DNA of 9,878 nucleotides. It comes from Microcaldota archaeon. GTDB taxonomy: Archaea; Micrarchaeota; Micrarchaeia; Micrarchaeales; Micrarchaeaceae. Both the position numbers and the translations under genes were made by a program. Below, in pieces: positions 1 through 6,994 of the stretch; positions within the stretch are counted from its first letter, which is position 1, and each line of letters begins with the position of its first letter. The notes beneath the pieces were generated by a model that saw only the letters and a program-made list of their open reading frames with translations, was not told where the DNA came from and ran no database searches. Location of the stretch: contig JAKATY010000046.1 in assembly GCA_021827955.1 (NCBI GenBank), forward strand, positions 1 to 9,878. Reading direction: 5' to 3'.

Positions 1-23
1 AAGTGCAATTTATTGCGCTTGCT

Positions 24-344
24 TTATTTTGCCAAGCCCCTCAAAAAGAACCTTTTTACTATTTTGCTCGGGCTGTCCATATCCCCATAGGCACTCAGAA
101 AATCGTCCATGCCAAAAATTCTTGCCATCCTAAAAAGTCTTTCGAAGTTCTTTGCGGAGAGCGAAGAATAATACTCATGGGCAATCTTGTGCAGCCTTAG
201 CTCATTGCCGTACTTTGCTCTCTCATATATTTCAAGGCTTTTGCCTTCCTTTATATTTTTTTCAATCGCTGCTACTGTTCCTTGCTCTTTTACCTGCCTG
301 CCAGCTTTTTTGCTATTTCCAAAAATTCCTCCTCTATCTTGCGG
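24..344 (-). CDS. Open frame in the -1 frame after Mrp; no normal start codon, possible frameshift-encoded C-terminal extension
   Basis: This minus-strand frame is open for 106 codons, from just after a TGA at 345-347 to a TAA at 24-26. It overlaps the 3' end of the Mrp gene in the -1 frame. It has no GTG or TTG, and its first ATG is at 126-128, leaving only 34 residues, so a standard start does not explain it. Codon use (AGG, ATA, GCA, AAG) matches neighbouring genes. The translation past the overlap looks like a real helical protein, with segments such as AIEKNIKEGKSLEIYERAK and ERLFRMARIFGMDDFLSAY. If ribosomes slip -1 at the A-AAA-AAG at 305-311, Mrp gains 93 residues, giving a 353-residue fusion. 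Alternatives are a missing A in that six-A run (sequencing error or true mutation), an ATT start at 324-326 or 264-266, or a decayed gene. I do not recognise the domain. Confidence 0.45.
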   Translation of the reverse strand, partial: PQDRGGIFGNSKKAGRQVKEQGTVAAIEKNIKEGKSLEIYERAKYGNELRLHKIAHEYYSSLSAKNFERLFRMARIFGMDDFLSAYGDMDSPSKIVKRFFLRGLAK

Positions 345-1084
345 TCAAGATGCAAAGGCGCGCTGCCCGCATCTGCGGCTTCCCTCAACACATCGCTGCT
401 TTTTACCGTGCCAAGCACCTCTGCATTTAGCTCCTTTGCGACTTCCTGCGTGTTGGCGCTCTCCTTGCCGCTTGACATGTTCTCCACAACGCCAAGTATT
501 GCCATGCCCAGCCTTTTTGCCATAAGCCCTGATCTTATGGAGTTTATCGCTGCCACCTTTTGCGGTGTTGTGACTATAACAAACCCTTCCATGTCAAGCA
601 ACTGCATCACGGTAAGGGGCGCATCGCTCGTTCCAGGAGGCAAATCTATAATCAGGTAGTCGAGCTCGCCCCAATCGGTATTCTCGAAGAAATCGCCCAG
701 CATTTTAGTAATCAGCGCGCCTCTCCATATTATAGGCTTTTTTATTTCGTCTATTACCATCGCCGTGGAGGCGATTTTTATGCCGTCCTTCACGATAGGC
801 CTAAGAGGGTATTGCGGCACCATCTTCTCTCCAATTCCTAAGAAGATTGTGACATTTGGGCAGTCTATGTCCGCATCAAGAAGCCCTACCTTAAAGCCCT
901 TGTCCTTCAACGCGTAAGCGATGTTTACCGCTACGGTGGTTTTGCCTACTCCCCCCTTGGCGCTGTAGATTCCGATCTTGTGCTTTATGCCCGAGAGCTT
1001 TTCCTTCACTCTCTCCTTTTGCCTTATCGTGTTTATGAATGAAGGGTGCATTCTCTCCTGTCCGGATTGCTGCTCCTCTGCCAT
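290..1084 (-). CDS. mrp: Mrp/NBP35-type P-loop ATPase (ParA/MinD superfamily), lacking the CxxC iron-sulfur motif
   Basis: A 264-residue cytoplasmic ATPase of the Mrp/ApbC/NBP35 group, whose usual members carry and transfer iron-sulfur clusters. Visible motifs are the deviant Walker A SAKGGVGKTT (41-50), the switch-I-like DADIDCPNV (70-78), and the Walker B/switch II IIDLPPGTSD (145-154). Family-typical VVENMS occurs at 199-204 and REAADAG at 234-240. There is no N-terminal MIP18-like (DUF59) domain and no N-terminal four-Cys cluster. Family members normally follow ENMS with a CxxC that bridges the cluster in the dimer; here the text goes straight to SGKESANTQEV with no cysteine, so classic Fe-S carrier activity is doubtful. 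The ATG at 1082-1084 is preceded by a weak GTGAG. It is transcribed away from the thermosome gene. The last codons overlap an open -1 frame, described separately. Confidence 0.92.
   Translation of the reverse strand: MAEEQQSGQERMHPSFINTIRQKERVKEKLSGIKHKIGIYSAKGGVGKTTVAVNIAYALKDKGFKVGLLDADIDCPNVTIFLGIGEKMVPQYPLRPIVKDGIKIASTAMVIDEIKKPIIWRGALITKMLGDFFENTDWGELDYLIIDLPPGTSDAPLTVMQLLDMEGFVIVTTPQKVAAINSIRSGLMAKRLGMAILGVVENMSSGKESANTQEVAKELNAEVLGTVKSSDVLREAADAGSAPLHLDRKIEEEFLEIAKKLAGR
305..311 (-). promoter_or_regulatory. Candidate -1 frameshift slippery heptamer A-AAA-AAG
   Basis: Read on the minus strand in the Mrp frame, the codons are GCA AAA AAG, the same slippery heptamer and phase as in E. 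coli dnaX. The Mrp stop follows four codons later. A perfect AGGAGG (328-333) lies 16 nt upstream; in dnaX a Shine-Dalgarno-like element about 10 nt upstream stimulates slippage, so the spacing here is longer. I see no strong downstream hairpin. Whether this is used is inference; a homopolymer indel gives the same picture. Confidence 0.35.
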
Positions 1085-1119
1085 AAGCTCACTTTGAAGT
1101 GCTGTGCTCTTGCTTTTTA

Positions 1120-1131
1120 TGCATTTAAACC
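1120..1131 (-). promoter_or_regulatory. Possible TATA box for mrp
   Basis: On the minus strand the sequence GTTTAAATGC lies about 40 nt upstream of the mrp ATG. That would put the transcript start near 1098 and give a leader of roughly 14 nt. The purine-rich BRE expected just upstream is poor (CATAGGG), so this is a modest call. Confidence 0.35.
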
Positions 1132-1224
1132 CTATGCGGTTTTTTATTACACAAGCTACAATTCAGGCTCAAAAAAGGCAAAATCCCTAAACATTAATTT
1201 TATGTGCGCGTCGAGGTAAAAACA

Positions 1225-1239
1225 GCAAAATTTATATAA
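1225..1239 (+). promoter_or_regulatory. BRE/TATA promoter of the thermosome gene
   Basis: GCAAAA (1225-1230) followed by TTTATATAA (1231-1239) is a near-ideal archaeal BRE plus TATA box, the strongest in the window. Transcription would start near 1260, leaving a leader of about 125 nt before the ATG at 1387. A second, weaker TATA-like CATATAATC at 1331-1339 could start a shorter transcript near 1360. The motif ATATAAC is repeated exactly 22 nt apart (1234-1240 and 1256-1262), bracketing the expected start site, where a heat-shock repressor could bind; that last point is inference. Confidence 0.65.
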
Positions 1240-1260
1240 CTTAATAGCATATTGCATATA

Positions 1261-1386
1261 ACAGAGGTGAATATTGGGCTCCTCCCCCATCGCGTAAAAG
1301 CTGGCGGGCGAATAGGGGTTCCCTAGTTTTCATATAATCATCCCGTATTCGGAAAAATCGTGTTTGAAACATAAAAGGTGTATAAA
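1261..1386 (+). other. Long thermosome 5' leader with GC-rich foldable segment
   Basis: Between the expected transcript start and the ATG lies a GC-rich stretch (1276-1323) in an otherwise AT-rich spacer. By eye, GGG 1276-1278 pairs with CCC 1321-1323, CCCC 1285-1288 with GGGG 1315-1318, and AUCGC 1289-1293 with the 1308-1313 segment (two bulged As). This makes one long stem-loop. A competing short hairpin, TAGGG-GTT-CCCTA (1313-1325), uses the same bases. A 19-codon reading frame from GTG 1267 to TAG 1324-1326 also spans it but has no good ribosome site. The ribosome site AAAAGGTG (1373-1380) lies further downstream and is not covered by either fold. If the 1331-1339 TATA is the true promoter, this segment would be upstream DNA rather than leader. 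Confidence 0.4.
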
Positions 1387-3039
1387 ATGGCTGAAAATCA
1401 ACTCGGAAACCAACAGGTTCTGTATTTGCCGGAAGGCGCAAGCAGGGTATTGGGCAGGGATGCACAGCGTATAAACATAGCTGTTGCAGTTGCAGTCGCA
1501 AATGCAGTCAAGACTACTCTCGGGCCAAAGGGCCTCGACAAGATGCTTGTCAGCGACCTGGGAGACATAGTCATAACCAACGACGGAGCAACAATACTCA
1601 ATGAAATGAATGTGGAGCATCCTGTCGCAAAGATAATGGTCGATGTTGCCAAGACGCAGGACAAAGAAGTGGGCGACGGAACCACGACAGTCGTAATCCT
1701 CACAGGGGAGCTACTGAAAGGCGCCGGAGAGCTTCTGGAGCAGGCAGTGCATCCTACAACCATAATAAAAGGCTACAAGATTGCCGCAGACAAGGCAAAG
1801 GAGTTCCTTGAGAAGCATGCCAAGCCGATAGATATCAATGACGAAGCAACGCTTAGCAAGATAGCGCTCGTGACCCTCGGCTCAAAGAACATCGGCGATG
1901 AGAGCGCGAAGCTAAACATGGCAAAGCTCGCCATAAAAGCGATAAAGCAGGTAATGTACAAGGACAATTCCGGCAAGATAAACATAGATACAGATTTCAT
2001 AAAAGTAGAGAAGAAGGCAGGAGGCAGCATAAATGACACAGAGCTCATAAACGGCGTGCTTATAGACAAAGAGGTAGCGCATTCTGGAATGCCCAAGTAC
2101 ATAAACAACGCAAAGATTGCGCTTCTTGACGCGGCGCTCGAAATAGAAAAAACAGAGACGGATGCAAGGATAGAGATAACCTCTCCAGAGCAGATGCAGG
2201 CCTTCCTGAAGCAGGAAGAGCAGATCCTCAAAGAGATGGTAGAGAAGATAAAGAAATCTGGAGCAAACGTTGTCTTCACGCAGAAAGGCATAGACGACAT
2301 AGCGCAGCACTATCTTGCAAAAGAGAACATAATGGCGGTAAGAAGGGTCAAGAAGAGCGACATGGAGAAGCTTGCCAAGGCAACAGGCTCGAGGATCGTC
2401 ACAAGCATAGAGGATCTAGGCTCAACAGATCTGGGCTTTGCGGGAATTGTAGAAGAGAAGAAGGTCAGCGGAGAGCAGATGGTCTTCGTTGAGAAGTGCA
2501 AGGATCCAAAGAGCGTCACATTGTTCCTGAGGGGCGGGACGCAGCAGGTCGCCGATGAAGTGGAGAGGGCGATGACAGACGTGATAGGCGCAGTAAGCTC
2601 AGCTATAAAGGACGGCAAGTATGTGATAGGCGGAGGCGCCATAGAAGTCTCTCTTGCAAACGATCTCAGGAACTTCGCAAGCGAAGTTGGCAGCAGGGAG
2701 CAGCTGGCAGTACAGACGTTCGCCGGAGCGCTGGAAGCGATTCCAAAGACTCTCGCAGAAAGCGCTGGCATGGACACGATAGAGACCCTGGTGCAGCTGA
2801 GGAACAAGCACAGGACCAAGGACGGCGAGACCATGGGCGTAGACATAACAAACAACAGGATCGGAGACATGGCAAAGCTAGGCGTGTTTGAGCCAAAGAG
2901 GGTCAAGGAGGAAGAGCTTGTTACGGCAAGCGAAGCGGCAGAAATGATCCTGAGGATAGATGACATGATCAGCTCAAAGAGCAAGAGCCCAGGATCTGGA
3001 GGCCCTGGAGGCATGCCTCCTGGCGGCGAGATGGAGTGA
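1387..3039 (+). CDS. thsA: Thermosome subunit (group II chaperonin, TCP-1/CCT family)
   Basis: A 550-residue subunit of the double-ring ATP-driven chaperonin of the archaeal cytosol, which encloses and folds proteins. The three family signatures are visible: RINIAVAVAVANAVKTTLG (28-46), the segment around NDGATILNEMN (65-75), and QDKEVGDGTTTVVIL (91-105), which holds the catalytic Asp of GDGTT. The second nucleotide-binding signature GGGAIE is at 415-420. The C-terminus ends in the typical flexible Gly/Met/Pro-rich tail (GGPGGMPPGG). Length matches the family (about 545). I start at ATG 1387 because AAGGTG at 1375-1380 is then a ribosome site 6 nt upstream; the in-frame GTG at 1378 lies inside that site. 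The gene is monocistronic by context, with its own strong promoter and a pyrimidine-rich terminator. Whether other subunits exist cannot be seen here. Confidence 0.98.
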   Translation: MAENQLGNQQVLYLPEGASRVLGRDAQRINIAVAVAVANAVKTTLGPKGLDKMLVSDLGDIVITNDGATILNEMNVEHPVAKIMVDVAKTQDKEVGDGTTTVVILTGELLKGAGELLEQAVHPTTIIKGYKIAADKAKEFLEKHAKPIDINDEATLSKIALVTLGSKNIGDESAKLNMAKLAIKAIKQVMYKDNSGKINIDTDFIKVEKKAGGSINDTELINGVLIDKEVAHSGMPKYINNAKIALLDAALEIEKTETDARIEITSPEQMQAFLKQEEQILKEMVEKIKKSGANVVFTQKGIDDIAQHYLAKENIMAVRRVKKSDMEKLAKATGSRIVTSIEDLGSTDLGFAGIVEEKKVSGEQMVFVEKCKDPKSVTLFLRGGTQQVADEVERAMTDVIGAVSSAIKDGKYVIGGGAIEVSLANDLRNFASEVGSREQLAVQTFAGALEAIPKTLAESAGMDTIETLVQLRNKHRTKDGETMGVDITNNRIGDMAKLGVFEPKRVKEEELVTASEAAEMILRIDDMISSKSKSPGSGGPGGMPPGGEME

Positions 3040-3051
3040 CTGCTTTCTGAT

Positions 3052-3126
3052 ATTTTATCCTACTCCTTTTTCTTTTTCTTTCTTTTCTGTTCCTTTTCCC
3101 TTCCTTTTTTTATCTCTTTTTTATCC
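3052..3126 (+). terminator. Poly-pyrimidine terminator after the thermosome gene
   Basis: From 3063 to 3111 the plus strand is 49 nt with a single purine (G at 3089), made of T5, T5, T3, T4, T4 and T7 runs, followed by another T6 at 3117-3122. Archaeal RNA polymerase terminates on such T-runs without a hairpin. The repeated runs suggest a strong backup-style terminator for a highly expressed gene. Confidence 0.7.
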
Positions 3127-3187
3127 TTGATTATGCTGATAGCAAGTCCCTTTCGCATTGCTTCTTATTTTGCCTCAACCCAAAATA

Positions 3188-3232
3188 CGGTAAAAAAATA
3201 ACCGCTTTTTAACAAAAGGGATAATATTTTTT
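3188..3232 (+). promoter_or_regulatory. Probable promoter region of the aminopeptidase gene
   Basis: The spacer 3127-3257 is AT-rich. TATA-like stretches are TTTTTAAC (3206-3213) and ATAATATTTTTTAT (3221-3234), 24-52 nt upstream of the ATG, and either would give a short leader. A small inverted repeat, CGGT (3188-3191) and ACCG (3201-3204) around an A-rich centre and followed by CTTTTT, could be an operator or a weak terminator. The exact promoter cannot be fixed by eye. Confidence 0.35.
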
Positions 3233-3257
3233 ATTGCTGGATCTATGTGATGGTTAG

Positions 3258-5798
3258 ATGCAAACAAACAGCGAAATACTAGGAGAGCCTGTAATGCCCT
3301 ATCACTACAGGATAAACATAGATACAAACTTCAAGAGCTTCATTTTCAAGGGAAATGAGACGATATTCTCTCTGGTAAAGCCCGGCATAGACAAGATAAC
3401 ACTCAATTCCAACGGCCTCAAAATATTAAGTGCTACAGTAGAAACAGCAGGCAAAACCCAAGTAGCCAAAGTCTATTCAAACAGCAAGGACCAGGAGATA
3501 ACCCTCAAAGTGAAAAAGCCCCTCTTTGGAATATGTAAAATAAACATAGCATTCCAAGGCGTGAATAATGATGAGATGTATGGGTTTTACAGGTCAAAAT
3601 ATCTCAACCATGAAGGGAAGAACGAATACCTGCTTACTACGCAGTTCGAATCAACCGATGCACGTGCGGCCTTTCCCTGTTTCGACAATCCTTCTATGAA
3701 GGCCACATTTTCGATAACACTTTCAGCCGACAGCGCGTACGAGGTAATATCAAACATGCCTCCAAAAAACATCGAAATATCGAGCGGAAGGAAGAGGGTA
3801 GAATTTAACACGACGCCCAAGATGTCCACATATCTCGTTTACATGGGCGTAGGTAAGTTCAAGTACAGCAAGGAACGCTACGGCGGCATACCTATACGCG
3901 CGCTTGCAATCGGAAATAAAAAAAAGCAGGATAAAGTCGCTCTTGATGTCGCGAAGAGAGTTTTAGCATTTTACGAGGGCTATTTCGGGATAAAGTACAT
4001 GCTCCCTAAGCTTGACCTCATAGCAATACCAGATTTTGCCGCAGGGGCGATGGAGAATTGGGGCGCTATAACCTTCAGGGAGACTGCAATTCTGTGGGAT
4101 GGAAAAAGCGATTCCCTCTCATCGCGCCAGTATGTAGCGGATACCGTGGCTCATGAAATAGCGCACCAGTGGTTTGGGGACCTTGTAACCATGAAATGGT
4201 GGAACGATCTCTGGCTCAACGAGAGCTTTGCCACATTCATGAGCTATAAGGCTGTTGACGCGCTGTTTCCAGAATGGAAATTTATGACGCAGTTCCTATA
4301 TGACAACTTTTCAACGGCTTTCGCCGCAGACGAGCTTAAATCCACGCATCCTATAAACGTGGATGTAAAGAAGCCTGGAGAGATAGATGAAGTTTTCGAC
4401 AGGATAAGCTACGAGAAGGGCGGATCCGTGCTGCGAATGATAGAGGATTTTGCAGGCCCCGAAACTTTCAGGAAAGGATTGAATCTATATCTCAACACGC
4501 ACATGTACGGCAATGCAGCAAAAGAAGACCTGTGGGATGCGATCGGCATTATCGCAGAAAGGGAAGGGAAATCAATTCCAATACGTGATTTTGCCAAGTT
4601 TTGGATAGACACGCCGGGTTATCCTATAATAAGCGTATCTAAGCAAAAAGGAGGGTTTGCATTGAGGCAGGAAAGATTCCTCATCAACGGCAGTGCGGAA
4701 TGGGCTCCGGCTCCTGTGCCTATACATTATATAACAGACAAGGGAAAAAAGGGGATGGTGCTGCTTTCCTCAAATGCAGGGAGCATAAACGAAAAAGGGG
4801 CAAAATGGATAAAGATTAACTATGGGCAAAGCGGCTTCTACAGAGTGTCCTATTCCAGTGAGCTCCTTTCCCCTCTTGGCCAGGCCGCCAAATCCGGAAA
4901 GCTGGGACCGGAAGATGTCTGGGGGCTCGAAAACGATTTGTTCAGCCTTGCGCGCCGCGGAAGCATAAGTGCCCGCTCCTACATAAGCTTCATCAGCAAA
5001 TATCTTGACCGTGCAGCTTATCCCGCAAACCTAAGCATAATACAGCATCTCAATTGGCTTTACACAATGCTCTATGGCACGCCACTTCAACACGAGATCG
5101 AAAGCTCGATAACAGCCTTTTCGGGTTTCTGGCTCAAGAAGCTCGGCATAGGCAAAAGGAAGGGCGATACCGTATTTGACATACTGGTGCGCGGCAGCGC
5201 GTTTGCCTCTCTCGGCTTGATCGGGGACAAAAAAATCGTTTCGTATTCAAAGGAGCAGCTTTCAAAAGGCAGGAGCGGCATCGATCCAGATCTCAAATTG
5301 CAGGTATATCGTACCATAATGGCCAACGGAAGCGATAGCGATCTAGCGAGCTTCAAGAAATTCTACCTTTCGGAAAAGGCCACGCAAGAGAAGATTAGGC
5401 TGCTGCAGTCGCTTGCCTTCTTCAAGGATAAGAGCCGCGCTCTTGAAATACTGTCGTTTTCGCAGTCCGACGCGGTAAGGCTTCAGGATTCTATCTTCGT
5501 TCCCGTGCTGATGGCGTCCAATCCCTACCTAAAGTCAGAATATTGGCCTTGGCTCAAGAGGAACTGGAAGGGCATGATGTCAAAGTATGTGGGCGTAAGC
5601 CACATGCTTTCGCGATTGGTAGAAGCGACAAGCACCTGCGCCACGCGCGGCGAGCTTGCGGAAATAAAGGCGTTCTTCTCCAAGAAGGAAAACGTCAGGG
5701 ACGACATAAAGAGGACGATAGTACAATCTCAGGAGAGGATACAAGCAAACATAGCCTTCCTGGACAAGAACCTCAAAGGTGCGCGGGGAAGAAAGTAA
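3258..5798 (+). CDS. M1 family zinc aminopeptidase (tricorn interacting factor F2/F3-like)
   Basis: An 846-residue cytoplasmic metallo-aminopeptidase that removes N-terminal residues from short peptides, in archaea typically those released by the proteasome or tricorn protease. The N-terminal beta domain includes the TQFESTDARAAFPCFD block (128-143). The catalytic domain carries GAMEN (263-267), which binds the free N-terminus, and the zinc site HEIAH (299-303) with the third ligand Glu322 in WLNESFA. Tyr385 in ISYEKGGSVLRM is the expected transition-state tyrosine. GQSGFYRV (523-530) opens the ERAP1-C-like helical domain that fills the rest. All key residues are present and the length is normal, and I see no signal peptide or membrane segment. 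The start at 3258 is supported by GTGAT at 3247-3251; the chain begins about 12 residues before the first family-like strand. It ends 36 nt before adkA, so read-through into that operon is likely. Confidence 0.96.
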   Translation: MQTNSEILGEPVMPYHYRINIDTNFKSFIFKGNETIFSLVKPGIDKITLNSNGLKILSATVETAGKTQVAKVYSNSKDQEITLKVKKPLFGICKINIAFQGVNNDEMYGFYRSKYLNHEGKNEYLLTTQFESTDARAAFPCFDNPSMKATFSITLSADSAYEVISNMPPKNIEISSGRKRVEFNTTPKMSTYLVYMGVGKFKYSKERYGGIPIRALAIGNKKKQDKVALDVAKRVLAFYEGYFGIKYMLPKLDLIAIPDFAAGAMENWGAITFRETAILWDGKSDSLSSRQYVADTVAHEIAHQWFGDLVTMKWWNDLWLNESFATFMSYKAVDALFPEWKFMTQFLYDNFSTAFAADELKSTHPINVDVKKPGEIDEVFDRISYEKGGSVLRMIEDFAGPETFRKGLNLYLNTHMYGNAAKEDLWDAIGIIAEREGKSIPIRDFAKFWIDTPGYPIISVSKQKGGFALRQERFLINGSAEWAPAPVPIHYITDKGKKGMVLLSSNAGSINEKGAKWIKINYGQSGFYRVSYSSELLSPLGQAAKSGKLGPEDVWGLENDLFSLARRGSISARSYISFISKYLDRAAYPANLSIIQHLNWLYTMLYGTPLQHEIESSITAFSGFWLKKLGIGKRKGDTVFDILVRGSAFASLGLIGDKKIVSYSKEQLSKGRSGIDPDLKLQVYRTIMANGSDSDLASFKKFYLSEKATQEKIRLLQSLAFFKDKSRALEILSFSQSDAVRLQDSIFVPVLMASNPYLKSEYWPWLKRNWKGMMSKYVGVSHMLSRLVEATSTCATRGELAEIKAFFSKKENVRDDIKRTIVQSQERIQANIAFLDKNLKGARGRK

Positions 5799-5834
5799 TT
5801 TAAGCTTGGCTTGAGAGAAATAAGCAGGATCCTG

Positions 5835-6440
5835 ATGGGGCGCTATATAATTGTAGTAGGCTCTCCCGGAGCCGGGAAGACTACGATTACGTCCAGCGTA
5901 AAGGCGGCAGATCTTCCCAAGGGGTTGAAGCTGGTAAATGTAGGCTCGCTGATGCTTGACGCCGCAAAAAGGCTGAAGTATGTAAAGAGCAGGGATGAGA
6001 TAAGGTACCTCGATCCTGCTCGCATGGACAAGCTGCGCACGTACGCTTTTTCAAAGCTTGCGAACATGGCGGGAAAGGTTGTCGTTGATACTCATGGCTA
6101 TGTGGAGGAGCACGGCCGTTTTGTGCCCGGGCTTCCGCTAAACGCTCTTTCAAGGCTTCATAAAATAGAAGCATTTATATATGTGGACGCGCCAGAAGTA
6201 GAAATGCTGTCGAGGCGCAGGAAGGACACTAGCAGGAAGCGCGAGATAGAGGACCCCGAGATACTGAAGACGCAAAGGATGCTTAACTTGTCTGCGCTTT
6301 CTTATTACTCCTCTGCCTTCGGGATGCCTGTGTATGTGATAGAAAACAGGTCCGGCACGCTTCAGGAATCCACAAAGAGATATTCATACATAGTGCATGA
6401 GGTGTTCGGCAGCGGAAATGCAAAGAAGACCAAAAAGTGA
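5835..6440 (+). CDS. adkA: Adenylate kinase, archaeal type (AdkA)
   Basis: A 201-residue archaeal adenylate kinase interconverting AMP + ATP and 2 ADP. The N-terminus has the P-loop GSPGAGKTT (9-17). The archaeal-type blocks follow: VNVGSLMLDAAKR (34-46), RDEIRYLD (53-60) and VDTHGYVE (84-91), then FVPGLP (96-101) and the arginine-rich lid segment SRRRKDTSRKREIEDPE (126-142). Length matches the archaeal family (about 190-200). An in-frame TTG at 5811 would add eight residues but has no ribosome site; ATG 5835 has AGGAT (5826-5830) upstream and puts the first beta strand at the family-typical place. Its stop overlaps the possible GTG start of the next gene (GTGA), indicating translational coupling. 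In many archaea this gene follows secY; here it follows the aminopeptidase. Confidence 0.95.
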   Translation: MGRYIIVVGSPGAGKTTITSSVKAADLPKGLKLVNVGSLMLDAAKRLKYVKSRDEIRYLDPARMDKLRTYAFSKLANMAGKVVVDTHGYVEEHGRFVPGLPLNALSRLHKIEAFIYVDAPEVEMLSRRRKDTSRKREIEDPEILKTQRMLNLSALSYYSSAFGMPVYVIENRSGTLQESTKRYSYIVHEVFGSGNAKKTKK

Positions 6441-6445
6441 AGAAG

Positions 6446-6967
6446 ATGAGTACTGTTCCAATGACTCCATTGGTTGCGCTTTCAATAATCGCGATAGGCG
6501 TAGCATATGCCCTGTTTTCCGTAGTGCTGCAGAGGAAGCTCGTCGATCCAAAAAGGATGCGTGAAATACAGTCCAAGGTAAGCCAGCTTTCCAAGGAGCT
6601 CAATGCGATGATCAAAAGCAATGCGGCGAAGGAGGAGATAAGCAAAAAGCAGAGCGAGCTCATGCCTCTCATGAGCGAAAACATGAAAAAGCAGTTCAAG
6701 CCTATGATAATAATACTGCCGATATTCTTCCTCGTGTACTACGTGCTCCTGGGCGCTTTGTTCGGCGGAGTGGCCAATCAGACCATTTACTTCCTAATGC
6801 CTTTGCATTACAAAGGGCTTTTCTTTGCAACTGTGCTTATTCTTGGCTTTGCCTCTTCGATATTCATACTCATATATGACAGAAAGAAAGCAAAGGCGGA
6901 GCAGAAGCTTGAGGCTTCGGCGCAGTCTGGCGCAGCCGGCATGCCCCCGCAAGAAATTAATAAGTAG
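6446..6967 (+). CDS. EMC3/TMCO1-like membrane protein insertase (DUF106, Oxa1 superfamily)
   Basis: A 173-residue membrane protein of the archaeal DUF106 family, related to EMC3, TMCO1 and YidC, which help insert membrane proteins. Three hydrophobic segments are visible: about 6-28, 86-109 and 124-144. A charged, heptad-like cytoplasmic coiled coil (33-84) lies between the first two, which is the family layout. The C-terminal tail is charged, then Ala/Gly-rich. Position between adkA and eL34 is the conserved archaeal location. I chose ATG 6446 because GTGA (6437-6440) then acts as a ribosome site 5 nt upstream; a GTG start at 6437 adding three residues is also possible. The stop TAG lies inside a hairpin described separately. 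Confidence 0.9.
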   Translation: MSTVPMTPLVALSIIAIGVAYALFSVVLQRKLVDPKRMREIQSKVSQLSKELNAMIKSNAAKEEISKKQSELMPLMSENMKKQFKPMIIILPIFFLVYYVLLGALFGGVANQTIYFLMPLHYKGLFFATVLILGFASSIFILIYDRKKAKAEQKLEASAQSGAAGMPPQEINK

Positions 6968-6984
6968 CTGTAGCTAACTTATTA
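6958..6984 (+). terminator. Hairpin overlapping the emc3-like stop codon
   Basis: TAATAAGTAGCT (6958-6969) is followed, after GT, by AGCTAACTTATTA (6972-6984). The arms pair over 12 bases with one bulged A. The stem includes the stop codon at 6965-6967, and a T-rich stretch with T3 and T4 runs follows (6988-7003). It could be an intrinsic terminator or an attenuator or processing site between emc3 and eL34. The fold is visible; the role is inference. Confidence 0.45.
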
Positions 6985-6994
6985 CCTGTTTGCT

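Noticed and set aside
1..20. Inverted repeat AAGTGCAAT / ATTGCGCTT at the window edge
   Set aside because: The loop is only two bases and the minus-strand form has a C-A mismatch; it may belong to a terminator after the Mrp extension, but the sequence beyond is missing.
1276..1326. GC-rich thermosome leader segment as a tRNA or split-tRNA piece (GGTTC-like end)
   Set aside because: The bases around GGGGTTCCC do not form a proper T-arm with a seven-base loop, and no acceptor or anticodon arm can be drawn.
1378..1386. GTG start for the thermosome, three codons earlier
   Set aside because: The GTG is part of the AAAAGGTG ribosome site that is correctly spaced for ATG 1387.
2310..3014. Long open frame on the minus strand opposite the thermosome gene
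   Set aside because: It is a mirror of a strongly conserved chaperonin gene, with Ser/Leu-rich low-complexity translation and no ribosome site; codon bias of the real gene explains the lack of stops.
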